From Gemmatimonadota bacterium (GTDB taxonomy: Bacteria; Gemmatimonadota; Gemmatimonadetes; Palauibacterales; Palauibacteraceae): a stretch of 36,943 bases of DNA. The stretch is from assembly GCA_029262175.1 (NCBI GenBank), contig JAJCZV010000167.1:1-36943 (forward strand). The letters run 5' to 3'. The notes under the pieces were generated by a model. That model did not search any database. It saw only the letters and a list, made by a program, of their open reading frames with translations, and had not been told where the DNA came from. The position numbers were made by a program, and so were the translations under genes. The first letter of the stretch is position 1. Each line of letters starts with the position of its first letter. Of this stretch, positions 15,172 through 23,773 are shown piece by piece.

Positions 15172-15729
15172 ATGTCATACTTGGGATTCTGCCGGTCGCC
15201 GTGCCCGATCCTCGCTCTCGCCGTGCTCGCCTCTGTCTCGGCGTGCGCCCCGACCTCCGAACGGGTGGTTGAGAAGTCACCCGATCCCGTACGTGTCGAT
15301 GACGGACCGTCGGGCGCGAAGGCGGCGCCCGAACACACCTTTCAGACCCTCGATGGGGAGGATGTGACGTTCGCCGATTTCGCCGGCGAGGTCGCGGTCG
15401 TCAATCTGTGGGGAACCTGGTGTCTCCCGTGTCGCCGGGAACTGCCCGAGTTGGCGGCCCTGGCCGACGCCTACGCCGATCGGGGCGTGCGCATCATTGG
15501 CGTCGCGATCGACTCGGGTGGGCCGGAGGAGATCAAGGCTTTTCTCGAGGAGTTCGGAGTCGACTACCCCATCTGGTTGACGGGCATGGAAGCCGCGATC
15601 GGGAAGTTTGGCGCGGTCGGATTTCCGTTCACGCTGATCGTTGACCGCGAGGGCTGGATCCGGAAAGAATACCTGGGTCCCCAGACGTACGAATCTCTCA
15701 GCAGAGAGATCGACGCGCTTCTGAACTAG
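15172..15729 (+). CDS. TlpA/ResA-like thioredoxin-fold lipoprotein
   Basis: A 185-residue protein. Residues 1-24 form a lipoprotein signal with lipobox VSAC (Cys25). The thioredoxin domain has the active site WCLPC (Cys84, Cys87) inside VVNLWGTWCLPCRRELPEL, and a cis-proline segment GFPFTLIVD. Such membrane-anchored reductases keep cysteines reduced for cytochrome c maturation or copper-centre assembly of cytochrome oxidase. The gene next to it, ctaA (haem A synthase), fits an oxidase-assembly role. The frame is open upstream to 15043, but only the ATG at 15172 gives a proper signal peptide; no clear ribosome binding site precedes it. Confidence 0.88.
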   Translation: MSYLGFCRSPCPILALAVLASVSACAPTSERVVEKSPDPVRVDDGPSGAKAAPEHTFQTLDGEDVTFADFAGEVAVVNLWGTWCLPCRRELPELAALADAYADRGVRIIGVAIDSGGPEEIKAFLEEFGVDYPIWLTGMEAAIGKFGAVGFPFTLIVDREGWIRKEYLGPQTYESLSREIDALLN

Positions 15730-15734
15730 TTTGC

Positions 15735-15763
15735 TTGGACCTCGCCCCTAGCCTGCATATCTT
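15735..15763 (+). promoter_or_regulatory. Predicted sigma-70-type promoter of ctaA
   Basis: TTGGAC (15735-15740) and TATCTT (15758-15763) are separated by 17 bp, the ideal spacing. Transcription would start near 15770, giving a leader of about 40 nt before the ctaA start. Confidence 0.55.
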
Positions 15764-15811
15764 CGGCGCCCCGAATAACCCTGAGCGCGGGCGCGCCCCC
15801 GAGGAGCCCTT

Positions 15812-16702
15812 CTGAACCGTAAACGCGATGCGTGGCGCACGTTCGTCGGCGTCACGGCGATCACGACCTACCTACTGATCGTTCTGGGCGGGATCGTCCG
15901 TATCACCGGAAGCGGGTTGGGGTGTGGGGACGATTGGCCGCTGTGCAACGGCCACTGGTTTCCACCGCTCGATTTCGCCACGTGGATCGAGTGGGGACAT
16001 CGGCTTGCTGCCGCGCTCGTCTCCGTTCAGGTCGTGGCGCTGGCGCTGATGGCCTGGGTGAACCGTAAGCGGGACGGGTGGGCCGGTCGGTCGCGACTCG
16101 GCATGGGGGCGGTCGTGTTGCTCGTCGTCCAGGTCATGCTGGGGGCCGTGACCGTGTGGCTAGAGCTGCCGCCGACCACGATCATCCTTCATCTCGGCAC
16201 TGCGATGTCGCTCCTGGCCCTCCTCATCTTGCTGTCGCTTGGCGCGGGGAGCGGCCTGGACCGAGCGTTTTCACGACGTAACGGCCCCCGGCGCGGCGCC
16301 TGGGCGCTGGCCATGTTTGCCGCCGTTGTCGTGATGCTCGGCGGCTTGGTCGCGAACCTGGGGGCGGCGCCCCTTTGTCAGGGATTTCCGCTATGCAACG
16401 GGTCGGTCCTGCCTGCCGGCGGGTGGGGAGTTCAGTTGCATTGGATCCATCGGCTCTGCGCGTATCTACTGGTGCTGGTTGTGATCGCGCTTCCGCTCAC
16501 GACTCGCGGGCGGGCTACGAAGACAGCGCTTCTCGCCGCCATACTGGCCGTGGCTCAATTGCTCGTTGCGGCCGTGATGGTGCTCGAACTGCTTCCTCAG
16601 TCGTGGCGCATCGCGCACGTGGCGCTGGGGACCGCCGTGTTCGGGGCCCTGGTCGCATACGCCTACTTGTCAGGGGGCCTCGAGCAGCGCGACGTGGCCT
16701 AG
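15812..16702 (+). CDS. ctaA: Haem A synthase, COX15/CtaA family, apparently with a CTG start codon
   Basis: A 296-residue polytopic membrane enzyme that oxidises the C8 methyl of haem O to make haem A for aa3-type oxidases. The two halves each have an external cysteine-pair loop: CGDDWPLCNG (Cys38, Cys45) and CQGFPLCNG (Cys189, Cys195). Glu60 and His63 in EWGHR, His127, His210 and His269 are the expected haem ligands or their neighbours. Cys38/Cys45/Glu60/His63 are each +3 relative to B. subtilis CtaA (Cys35, Cys42, Glu57, His60). No ATG, GTG or TTG occurs in frame between the upstream stop (15782-15784) and a TTG at 15917 that would delete the first helix. CTG at 15812 has GAGGAG with a 5-nt spacer. 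Its 3' end overlaps the thiolase gene by 33 bp. Confidence 0.88.
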   Translation: MNRKRDAWRTFVGVTAITTYLLIVLGGIVRITGSGLGCGDDWPLCNGHWFPPLDFATWIEWGHRLAAALVSVQVVALALMAWVNRKRDGWAGRSRLGMGAVVLLVVQVMLGAVTVWLELPPTTIILHLGTAMSLLALLILLSLGAGSGLDRAFSRRNGPRRGAWALAMFAAVVVMLGGLVANLGAAPLCQGFPLCNGSVLPAGGWGVQLHWIHRLCAYLLVLVVIALPLTTRGRATKTALLAAILAVAQLLVAAVMVLELLPQSWRIAHVALGTAVFGALVAYAYLSGGLEQRDVA

Positions 16703-17959
16703 CCCACCAGCAGCACACACGCTCACGATCGCGAGCGTACCCGCCGGCTGTTCCGCCAACTCCAGCACGGTCTGAGACAGGATCCGCGCGCCGGTCGCCC
16801 CAAACGGGTGACCGAGCGACACGCTGCCACCGTTGGGGTTGATCCGCTGTCGCGGGAACGCCCCGAGTTCCGCGTCGATGGAGGCGCGTGAAGCCAGCCA
16901 CTCGGGTTCCTCCAGGGCGGCCAGCGTCGAGAGGACTTGAGCCGCAAACGCCTCGTGGAACTCCCACAGCCCGACGTCCTCCAGCCCGAGGCCGCGCCTG
17001 GCCAGGATCTGCGCGATCGCGATCGCAGGCGCGATCAAGAGCCCGTCGCTGCTGGGGTCGATGGCGGCCTGCTGCCAATCCAGAAGACGCGCATGGGGCA
17101 GATCGTCCGGCAACAGCTTCAGCCCTTTCTCCGACGAGACCCAGCAGGCGGCGGCGCCATCGGTCAAGGGCGAAGAATTACCGGCGGTCAACGTCCCCGC
17201 CTTCTTGTCGAAGGCGGGCGGGAGTGACGCGAGTTTTTCAAGCGACGTCGTCGAGCGCGGCATCATGTCGTGGTCGACCGGAAACGTGCCGGTGGTCACG
17301 AGCAAGGGTCGAAAGAAGGCGGCTTCGTTTTGCGTCGCGCGCTCGTGGCTCGCCAGCGAAAAGCGGTCTTGGGCCTCGCGCGGAATCCCCCACTCCTTGG
17401 CCATCTCTTCGGTGTGCTGCCCCATCGTCTTCCCCGTCGTCCGTTCTTCGACGCCCGGGACGGAGATCCGGAGATCGCTGGGTCGGATCTGACCGAGCGT
17501 TTTGACCATGCGCCCGACCGTCCCCGCGGTGCCGGTCCGTCGGATCGTCTTACTCAGCCCGCGCGACAAGCCGATCTGCGTGTGGCTCATGGACTCGACG
17601 CCCCCGCACAGCGCCAAGTCGCTCCGGCCCGCCGCGACTTGGCCGGCGGCGTGGGTCGCCGCGGCCAGCGACGTCGCGCAGGCCTGGACGATTCCTTGGG
17701 CGGGGACGCGCGCGTCCAGCCCGGAGTCGAACCACACCTCGCGACCCCAATTGCTGACGGCGAGCGTCGGGATGACCGCCCCCCAAAGCACGAGGTCGAT
17801 GTCGCGCGCGTTGTCTCGGCCGGGCCCTCGATCGCCGGCGACCGTCTGCTGGATCACCGGAACCGAAAGCGCCAACGCGTCGAGTCCCTCGAGTTCGCGA
17901 TCGATCTTTGTGAAGGGGCTGCGCAACCCCGGTAGTATGAAAGCGGACGAAGAGCTCAT
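16670..17959 (-). CDS. fadI: Acetyl-CoA C-acyltransferase, FadI-like thiolase
   Basis: A 429-residue thiolase that cleaves 3-ketoacyl-CoA in fatty-acid beta-oxidation. Catalytic residues: nucleophile Cys94 in QACATSLAA, His335 in EFHEAFAAQ, His384 in GHPFGATGAR, and Cys415 in CAAGGLGHV. The CAAGGLG form of the C-terminal motif and the N-terminal LRSPFTK block resemble E. coli FadI, the trifunctional-complex thiolase, more than FadA. No FadJ-like partner is in the window, so the partner lies elsewhere or the enzyme acts alone. Start chosen at ATG 17959; an in-frame ATG at 17971 would add four residues. The gene is divergent from gltX and convergent with ctaA. Confidence 0.88.
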   Translation of the reverse strand: MSSSSAFILPGLRSPFTKIDRELEGLDALALSVPVIQQTVAGDRGPGRDNARDIDLVLWGAVIPTLAVSNWGREVWFDSGLDARVPAQGIVQACATSLAAATHAAGQVAAGRSDLALCGGVESMSHTQIGLSRGLSKTIRRTGTAGTVGRMVKTLGQIRPSDLRISVPGVEERTTGKTMGQHTEEMAKEWGIPREAQDRFSLASHERATQNEAAFFRPLLVTTGTFPVDHDMMPRSTTSLEKLASLPPAFDKKAGTLTAGNSSPLTDGAAACWVSSEKGLKLLPDDLPHARLLDWQQAAIDPSSDGLLIAPAIAIAQILARRGLGLEDVGLWEFHEAFAAQVLSTLAALEEPEWLASRASIDAELGAFPRQRINPNGGSVSLGHPFGATGARILSQTVLELAEQPAGTLAIVSVCAAGGLGHVALLEAP

Positions 17960-18100
17960 GCGTCGGTCCATGCGATACGGAAGCGGCGACGCGAGGCGGG
18001 TCCTCGCGCAGACTTGGCATCCTATCCGGGCTCCGCGCAAGATGGAACGGGCCGTACCCTGCGGTCGAGACCCAAATCACCAATTTCCGAGGATCATCCA

Positions 18101-19573
18101 ATGACCGTCCGGGTGCGTTTCGCGCCGAGCCCCACCGGTTTCCTCCATGTCGGAGGCGCACGAACCGCGCTTTTCAACTGGCTCTATGCCCGTCACGAAG
18201 AGGGCGTCTTTCTCCTCCGGATCGAAGACACCGACCGAGCCCGCTCGAGCCCCGAGTTGACGCAAGCCATTTTGGAGGGACTGGATTGGCTCGGGATGTC
18301 GGTCGACGAAGGGCCCGTCTTTCAGGCAGATGGCGTGGAGCGCCACCGCCGACATGCGCTGGAATTGCTCGATCGAGGCGCCGCCTACCGTTGCTTTTGC
18401 TCCACCGAGGAACTCAAGGCGCGGCGGGAAGAGGCTCAGCGCGTCGGTTCGGGGTTTGGCTATGACGGTCGTTGCGGTCGGCTCGCGGCGGAGGACGCGC
18501 TCAGGCGAGCGGAAGACGGAGAGCCCTTCGCGCTACGCGTGCGGATCCCTCAGGAAGACATCGGGTGGGATGATCTGGTACACGGCCCAACGTCGTTCCC
18601 CGTCGGGTCCGTGGATGACTTCGTCGTCCTGCGGTCCGACGGCACGCCCGTCTACAACCTCGCCGTCGTCTCCGATGACGTCGAAGCTCGAATCACTCAC
18701 GTGATCCGCGGCGACGATCACATCTCGAACACACCCAAACAGATCGTCATCTACCGCGCGCTCGGTTTCGAACTCCCAACCTTTGGCCACGTGCCGCTGA
18801 TCTTGGGATCCGACGGCAAACGACTCTCCAAACGACACGGCGCCATGTCGGTACTCGCGTATCGAGAAGAAGGGTACCTACCAAGCGGCATGAGAAATTT
18901 TCTCGCGCTGCTGGGGTGGTCGCCCGGAGATGATCGAGAGGTCTTCGACGATCCCGATCTCATCGAGGCCTTCAGGATCGAGCGCGTCTTGAAGAAGAGT
19001 GCCGTGTTCGATCTGGAGAAGCTCGCGTGGCTCAATGGTCAGCATATCGCGGCAGCGTCCGCGGCGGATTTGCGGGTCCTTGTTCTAGATTCCCTGCAGG
19101 CCACCGCGGCCTCGGAGGGGCACGCGCTGGCCGACTCCCATCCCACGATCGCTTCGGAATCGGAGCGACTGCTCGCGGTTATCGACTTGGTGAAGACCCG
19201 CCCCCGCACGATCCCCCTCCTCGTGGCCCAGGTGTCGCCGTTCTTTGCGCACGAGGTCGACTACGAGCAGGCGGCCGTCGACCGCTTTTGGAAAGACGCG
19301 TCGGACGCGGCACAGATTCTCCGCGCCGTCCTGGTCGACTTGAACGGGCTGGGCGATTGGGATGAAGCGTCGATCGAATCCGTCATCCGCGGTCTGGCGG
19401 CTCGGATGGAGATCGGGGCGGGGCGGGTCATCAATCCGCTTCGACTCGCGCTCATGGGGCAGGGCGTCAGCCCGGGCATCTTCGAAGTGGTCGAGCTGAT
19501 GGAGCGCGATCGCGTGGCGGCCCGAATCGATTCCGCTCTGGGCTTTCTCGATGCGAAGGCCTCCGTCGAGTGA
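18101..19573 (+). CDS. gltX: Glutamyl-tRNA synthetase
   Basis: A 490-residue class I aminoacyl-tRNA synthetase. The HIGH-type motif is in FAPSPTGFLHVGGARTALFN near the N-terminus, and the KMSKS-type motif is KRLSKRHG. GAGG lies 8 nt before the ATG at 18101; the frame is open upstream without similarity. The length is normal for bacterial GluRS. Whether it also charges tRNA-Gln (non-discriminating) depends on whether the genome has glutaminyl-tRNA synthetase or GatCAB, which this window does not show. tadA begins inside its stop codon, so two tRNA-function genes are coupled. Confidence 0.97.
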   Translation: MTVRVRFAPSPTGFLHVGGARTALFNWLYARHEEGVFLLRIEDTDRARSSPELTQAILEGLDWLGMSVDEGPVFQADGVERHRRHALELLDRGAAYRCFCSTEELKARREEAQRVGSGFGYDGRCGRLAAEDALRRAEDGEPFALRVRIPQEDIGWDDLVHGPTSFPVGSVDDFVVLRSDGTPVYNLAVVSDDVEARITHVIRGDDHISNTPKQIVIYRALGFELPTFGHVPLILGSDGKRLSKRHGAMSVLAYREEGYLPSGMRNFLALLGWSPGDDREVFDDPDLIEAFRIERVLKKSAVFDLEKLAWLNGQHIAAASAADLRVLVLDSLQATAASEGHALADSHPTIASESERLLAVIDLVKTRPRTIPLLVAQVSPFFAHEVDYEQAAVDRFWKDASDAAQILRAVLVDLNGLGDWDEASIESVIRGLAARMEIGAGRVINPLRLALMGQGVSPGIFEVVELMERDRVAARIDSALGFLDAKASVE

Positions 19574-20055
19574 GCGCCGAAGACCCGCGCGACGGCGAGG
19601 CGGGGGATCATGCGGCTCACATGGAACGCGCCTTAGACTTGGCGCGCTCGGCCGCCGAGCGCGGCGAAGTGCCGGTGGGCGCCATCGTCGTCGATGCCGC
19701 GGGGGCCGTGGTCGGGGCTGGCCGCAATCGCATCCGTGAGCTGAACGACCCGACGGCGCACGCCGAGATGTTGGCACTTCGAGAGGCGGCTGCGCGGCTA
19801 GGACACTGGCATCTATTGGGATGCACGCTCTACGCGACGCTCGAGCCTTGCGCGATGTGTGCCGGGGCCGCGGTTCTGGCGCGCGTCGAAACGATCGTCA
19901 TCGGCGCGCCCGATCCCAAGACGGGCATGTGCGGCTCGCTCGAGAACCTCGTGCAAGACGTCCGACTCAACCATCACATCGAGATCATCGAGGGCGTGCG
20001 CGCCGATGAATGCGGCCGCGTACTCGTAGAGTTTTTTCGCGCGAAACGAACGTAG
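19570..20055 (+). CDS. tadA: tRNA-specific adenosine deaminase TadA
   Basis: A 161-residue zinc deaminase that converts A34 to inosine in the anticodon of tRNA-Arg(ACG). Zinc ligands and the proton-shuttling Glu are visible: His64 and Glu66 in TAHAEM, Cys94 and Cys97 in LEPCAMC. GEVPVGAIVVD and the C-terminal LVEFFRAKR are typical. It starts with GTG overlapping the gltX stop (GTGA). The first 15 residues are a charged extension not seen in the shortest homologues. Confidence 0.95.
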   Translation: MSAEDPRDGEAGDHAAHMERALDLARSAAERGEVPVGAIVVDAAGAVVGAGRNRIRELNDPTAHAEMLALREAAARLGHWHLLGCTLYATLEPCAMCAGAAVLARVETIVIGAPDPKTGMCGSLENLVQDVRLNHHIEIIEGVRADECGRVLVEFFRAKRT

Positions 20056-20117
20056 TCGAACGTGGTCGCGGGATCGTAGCCTCTCCGCCTCGGGGCCGGG
20101 CTCCGACCCTCTCGACT

Positions 20118-22088
20118 CTACGTCTGACCGGCCTGTGGAACCGGTTTCCCGACGAAACGGAGGGCCGTGATCAGAACCGCGATCGAGCCTATGTACGCGA
20201 TCCATAGCGGTAGACCAAAGGACGTCCCGAGGTGCCCCAGAACCATCGACGCCCCGGCCACGAGGAGCGCGTACGGTAGCTGGGTACGCACGTGATCCAC
20301 GTGGTCACAGCCCGAAGCCATCGAACTCAGCACGGTCGTATCGGAGATGGGTGAGCAGTGGTCGCCAAAGATCGAGCCCGCCAGCACGGCGCTCACGGTA
20401 CCCACCAGCAGGGTCCCACCAAAGCCAGACTCGATGCCGGTCGCTCCGCCGAGCGCGACGACGAGCGGCACCACGAGCGGAACAAGAATGGTCATCGTCG
20501 CCCATGAAGTTCCGGTACAGAAGCTGACGACCGCCGCCGTCAAAAACGTCAGAAGGGGAAGAATCTCGGGCCCGACGTTTCCTTCGAGGAGCAATGTCAG
20601 ATAGCGCGCGGTAGAGAGTTGGTTCGTCACCTCACCCAAGGACCAAGCGAGGATGAGGATGACAAAACCCATGGTCATGGCACGTACCCCCGCGAGCCAC
20701 CCGTTCAACGCTTCTTTTAGCGTGAGGATCCGCTGCGCCAGCGGCAGTGCAATGGCGACCATACATCCGGCGAGCGATCCCCACAGAATCGCTTTGAAGG
20801 GATCTGCGGCACCAAACGTGTTCCAAATCGAATCGGGGCCGCTGAGCGCACTTCGTCCATCGAAGTACAGACCCAACAGGACGACGAGAACGACCGAAAT
20901 GACCGGTAGCGCTGCGTTGTACCAGCGCAGCGGAATATCGGCTTTCGCACTGAGCCCGGTCTCTTCCGTGTCGACCATCAACTGGGCCCCAGGGCGAAAC
21001 ACGCCCCCTCCGCTTCGCGCGCGGGTCTCCGCCGCCAACATCGGTCCAAAATCGCGTCCGGACACGATCACGAACCCGACCATGAGGATGGCAAGAATGG
21101 GATAGAACAAGTACGGGATCGTGCTCAAGAAGACCGTAAACGGGCTGGCAGATTCCAACGCCGCCGATAGGATCGGATCCGTCGTCTGCTCGGCCGCGAT
21201 GCGGAGCCCGTCTCCGATGAGCGTGATCTCGAATCCGACCCACGTAGATACGAAAGCGATGGTGACCACGGGAGCCGCCGTCGAGTCGACCAAGTACGCC
21301 AGTTTTTCGCGCGATACCTTGAGCTTATCGGTGATCGGCCGAAAGGTATTTCCGACGATGAGCGTGTTCGCATAGTCGTCGAAGAAGATGGCGAGACCGG
21401 CGAAGTACGTAGCGAGCTGGGCGCGCCGGGGGGTCGTGGCAAATGGACGCACGGCTTCCACGATGCCGCGGGTGCCACCCGATACGGAGATGACGCCGAC
21501 CATCGCGCTCAAGAGCGCGGAAAAGATGAGGATCGAGGCGTGGTCCGGGTGGGCCAGCGAAGGGACGACGAACGTATCCACCGCGCGCCAGAGACCGCTC
21601 AACGGATTCAACCCCGCGACAAAGCAAGCGCCCAGCCAGATCCCGAAGAACAGAGAAACGACGACCTCGCGGAAGATCAACGCGAGCGCGATCGCGATCA
21701 GCGGGGGCAGCAAGCTGATCCAACCTGGAAAGCGGTGTGGGTCGAGGGTGATTTCGGAAGAACCCGAAGCGGAGTCCATCGAGACCGTAAGCGGGAGGTC
21801 TCCTTCGACGACTTCAAGCCCGACGGTCACGTCGTCGCGGATGGGGAGATCCCCGGAAGCCAGGGTGCGTCCTCCGGCAGACACGACGCGATACGACGCC
21901 TGCTCGCCGTCTTCTGTCCGGATGGTGATGTCGAAGGGGACTCCGGTGAGGACGACCGACGGCGCCGAGGCCGACAGCGTGGGGTCGTCCTGGGCCGAGG
22001 TCGCCGGGGCCAACACGAGGCACGCAAGGATGGCGACCCACAGCGGACGCGGGCGCCATCGTCTGGTACGAACGTTTTGTGGTTGCAT
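20118..22088 (-). CDS. NhaC-family Na+/H+ antiporter with secreted N-terminal domain
   Basis: A 656-residue protein. Residues 1-33 are a signal peptide ending ATSAQDD. About 95 residues follow that look like a beta-sandwich (SAPSVVLTGVPFDITIRTED ... LPLTVSMDSASGSSEITLD). From FPGWISLLPPLIAIALALIF onward it is an NhaC-type transporter of about 500 residues with more than ten membrane segments, including FFDDYANTLIVGNTFRP, TSWATMTILVPL and FGDHCSPISDTTVLSS, which are family-typical. An open frame continues upstream to 22361, but the ATG at 22088 directly precedes the signal peptide. A signal peptide plus an outer domain is unlike the E. coli/Bacillus antiporters; the head may sense or bind something outside the membrane. 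Confidence 0.88.
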   Translation of the reverse strand: MQPQNVRTRRWRPRPLWVAILACLVLAPATSAQDDPTLSASAPSVVLTGVPFDITIRTEDGEQASYRVVSAGGRTLASGDLPIRDDVTVGLEVVEGDLPLTVSMDSASGSSEITLDPHRFPGWISLLPPLIAIALALIFREVVVSLFFGIWLGACFVAGLNPLSGLWRAVDTFVVPSLAHPDHASILIFSALLSAMVGVISVSGGTRGIVEAVRPFATTPRRAQLATYFAGLAIFFDDYANTLIVGNTFRPITDKLKVSREKLAYLVDSTAAPVVTIAFVSTWVGFEITLIGDGLRIAAEQTTDPILSAALESASPFTVFLSTIPYLFYPILAILMVGFVIVSGRDFGPMLAAETRARSGGGVFRPGAQLMVDTEETGLSAKADIPLRWYNAALPVISVVLVVLLGLYFDGRSALSGPDSIWNTFGAADPFKAILWGSLAGCMVAIALPLAQRILTLKEALNGWLAGVRAMTMGFVILILAWSLGEVTNQLSTARYLTLLLEGNVGPEILPLLTFLTAAVVSFCTGTSWATMTILVPLVVPLVVALGGATGIESGFGGTLLVGTVSAVLAGSIFGDHCSPISDTTVLSSMASGCDHVDHVRTQLPYALLVAGASMVLGHLGTSFGLPLWIAYIGSIAVLITALRFVGKPVPQAGQT

Positions 22089-22136
22089 GCCAAAACGTAC
22101 CGGACGAGCCAAGAAGCGGTCAACGCAAGCGCGACG

Positions 22137-22165
22137 TTGATCGCCGAGGTGTGCCGTCCTATACT
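22137..22165 (+). promoter_or_regulatory. Predicted sigma-70-type promoter of pyrRBC
   Basis: TTGATC (22137-22142) and TATACT (22160-22165) are separated by exactly 17 bp; both are close to consensus. Transcription would start near 22172, giving a leader of about 70 nt ahead of pyrR. The leader has a GGCC/GGCC mini-stem and a T5 run (22203-22207) but no sequence I recognise as a PyrR-binding loop. Confidence 0.6.
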
Positions 22166-22244
22166 CTCGTTCGACCGTGGCCGTCCACTGGCCGACCGCC
22201 CCTTTTTCGAGGTCTGCAGCCCCGCCCGCGTGCCCACCGATCCG

Positions 22245-22802
22245 ATGCAGATCCAGACCTTGTTCGACTCGGCCGCCACTCAGCAGCTGATCGTCGAACT
22301 GTCCGAGCAAATCGATCGAGCGGTCGAACCCGGGGCCCACCTCGTCCTCATTGGCATCCACCGGCGGGGCGATTCGATCGCCGCAGCGATCGCCGCAGCG
22401 CTCGAGCCTACTCGTGGCACGTTGGCCTCGGGCTCACTCGATATATCGCTCTATCGGGACGATTTCGGTCAGATCGGCTCGCTCCCGCAGGTCGGGTCGA
22501 CGACGATCCCCGAGGCGATCGATGATGCGCACGTCGTGATCATCGATGACGTGCTGTTTACGGGTCGGACGATTCGGGCCGCGCTCAACGAGTTGGCCGA
22601 TTTCGGGCGGGCAGGGAAGATCGAGCTGTGCGTGTTGGTCGACCGCGGGGGACGACAGCTCCCGATCCAGCCCGACTATGCCGGGCACCGATTCCAAGCA
22701 CAGCCGGGTCAAGAGGTTTCCGTGCGCGTGGAGGATCTGGACGGCGCCTGGGGCGTTGATCTCGTGGGGACTGGCGGTGCCGCCGGAGCTGAAGCCGAAT
22801 GA
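22245..22802 (+). CDS. pyrR: Bifunctional pyr operon regulator/uracil phosphoribosyltransferase PyrR
   Basis: A 185-residue phosphoribosyltransferase-fold protein. The PRPP-binding loop is VVIIDDVLFTGRT (residues 97-109), and IGIHRRGD and SLDISLYRDDF are PyrR-typical. In Bacillus, PyrR binds UMP and pyr leader RNA to promote termination; many homologues are active uracil phosphoribosyltransferases. Here upp is also present elsewhere in the window, so salvage activity may be redundant. The start could be ATG 22245 (used) or an in-frame GTG at 22230; neither has a clear ribosome binding site. First gene of pyrR-pyrB-pyrC, overlapping pyrB by ATGA. Confidence 0.92.
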   Translation: MQIQTLFDSAATQQLIVELSEQIDRAVEPGAHLVLIGIHRRGDSIAAAIAAALEPTRGTLASGSLDISLYRDDFGQIGSLPQVGSTTIPEAIDDAHVVIIDDVLFTGRTIRAALNELADFGRAGKIELCVLVDRGGRQLPIQPDYAGHRFQAQPGQEVSVRVEDLDGAWGVDLVGTGGAAGAEAE

Positions 22803-23773
22803 CGGCAATGGGGAAAGATCTCGAGCTGGGTAAGGATCTCATCGGGCTCGAGGATTTGAGTCGTGAGCAGATCCTGGGGATTCTGGACACGGCCGAGCCG
22901 TTCAAGGAAATCAGCGAACGAAAGATCAAGAAGGTCCCGGTGCTCCGCGGACAGACGATCGTGAATCTGTTCTTCGAGCCGTCGACCAGAACTCGGATCA
23001 GCTTCGAGTTCGCCGAAAAGCGGCTCTCGGCCGACACCGTCAACATCTCGTCGTCCGGATCTTCGGTGCAAAAGGGCGAGACGCTCGTCGATACCGCACG
23101 GAATCTCGAGGCCATGCGGATCCACATGGTCGTCGTGCGTCACGGCTCCTCCGGGGCGGCTCGATTTCTAGCCGACCGGATCCCGTCCAACGTCATCAAC
23201 GCCGGGGACGGACAGCACGCGCACCCCACACAGGCGTTACTCGATCTCCTGACGATTCGGGATCGGTTTGGCGCGATCGAGGGCAGACGTGTCTGTATCG
23301 TCGGAGACATCAAGCATTCCCGCGTGGCGCGTTCGAACGTGACGGGTTTTCTGAAGTGCGGCGCGGAGGTGGCGGTCTGCGGTCCGCGCACCCTGATTCC
23401 GGCCGGGATCGAGGATCTGGGCGTCCAGGTTTTCGGGCGCGTGGAAGAGGCGATCGAGTGGTGTGACGTCCTTTATGTGCTTCGACTCCAGCTGGAGCGG
23501 ATGCAGGGTGGTTATGTCCCGTCGCTCCGGGAATACAATCGCGTATTCGGCGTTACGTCGCGGCGCCTGGAGTCGGCCGCCGACGACATGATCGTGCTCC
23601 ACCCCGGGCCGATGAACCGCGGGGTCGAGATCGATTCGGACGTGGCGGATGGCCCCCGATCGGTGATCCTGCCCCAGGTTACGAACGGGGTCGCCGTCCG
23701 GATGGCCGTGTTGTACTTGCTCGCGGGAGGCCGACCGGAACTCGCGGAGTCCGCAAAGGGGAGGATGCCGTGA
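22799..23773 (+). CDS. pyrB: Aspartate carbamoyltransferase catalytic subunit
   Basis: A 324-residue enzyme that joins carbamoyl phosphate and aspartate, the first committed step of pyrimidine synthesis. Active-site blocks are present: FFEPSTRTRISFE (carbamoyl phosphate loop), GDGQHAHPTQALLD, and HPGPMNRGVEI. No pyrI regulatory subunit is adjacent; with pyrR-pyrB-pyrC in this order it is likely a PyrB that works as a trimer or with dihydroorotase. Translationally coupled to pyrR upstream (ATGA) and to pyrC downstream (GTGA). Confidence 0.96.
   Translation: MTAMGKDLELGKDLIGLEDLSREQILGILDTAEPFKEISERKIKKVPVLRGQTIVNLFFEPSTRTRISFEFAEKRLSADTVNISSSGSSVQKGETLVDTARNLEAMRIHMVVVRHGSSGAARFLADRIPSNVINAGDGQHAHPTQALLDLLTIRDRFGAIEGRRVCIVGDIKHSRVARSNVTGFLKCGAEVAVCGPRTLIPAGIEDLGVQVFGRVEEAIEWCDVLYVLRLQLERMQGGYVPSLREYNRVFGVTSRRLESAADDMIVLHPGPMNRGVEIDSDVADGPRSVILPQVTNGVAVRMAVLYLLAGGRPELAESAKGRMP

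Noticed and set aside
15917..16702. ctaA starting at the TTG at 15917
   Set aside because: It would remove the first membrane helix and start next to the first cysteine of the external pair.
17910..17940. Promoter TTGTGA ... TAGTAT for gltX
   Set aside because: The spacing is 19 bp, it lies inside the 5' end of the thiolase gene, and it is about 160 bp from the gltX start.
22166..22244. PyrR-type attenuator in the pyrR leader
   Set aside because: Only a 4-bp stem and a T5 run are present, and I see no PyrR-binding-loop consensus; regulation could still act this way but the sequence does not show it.
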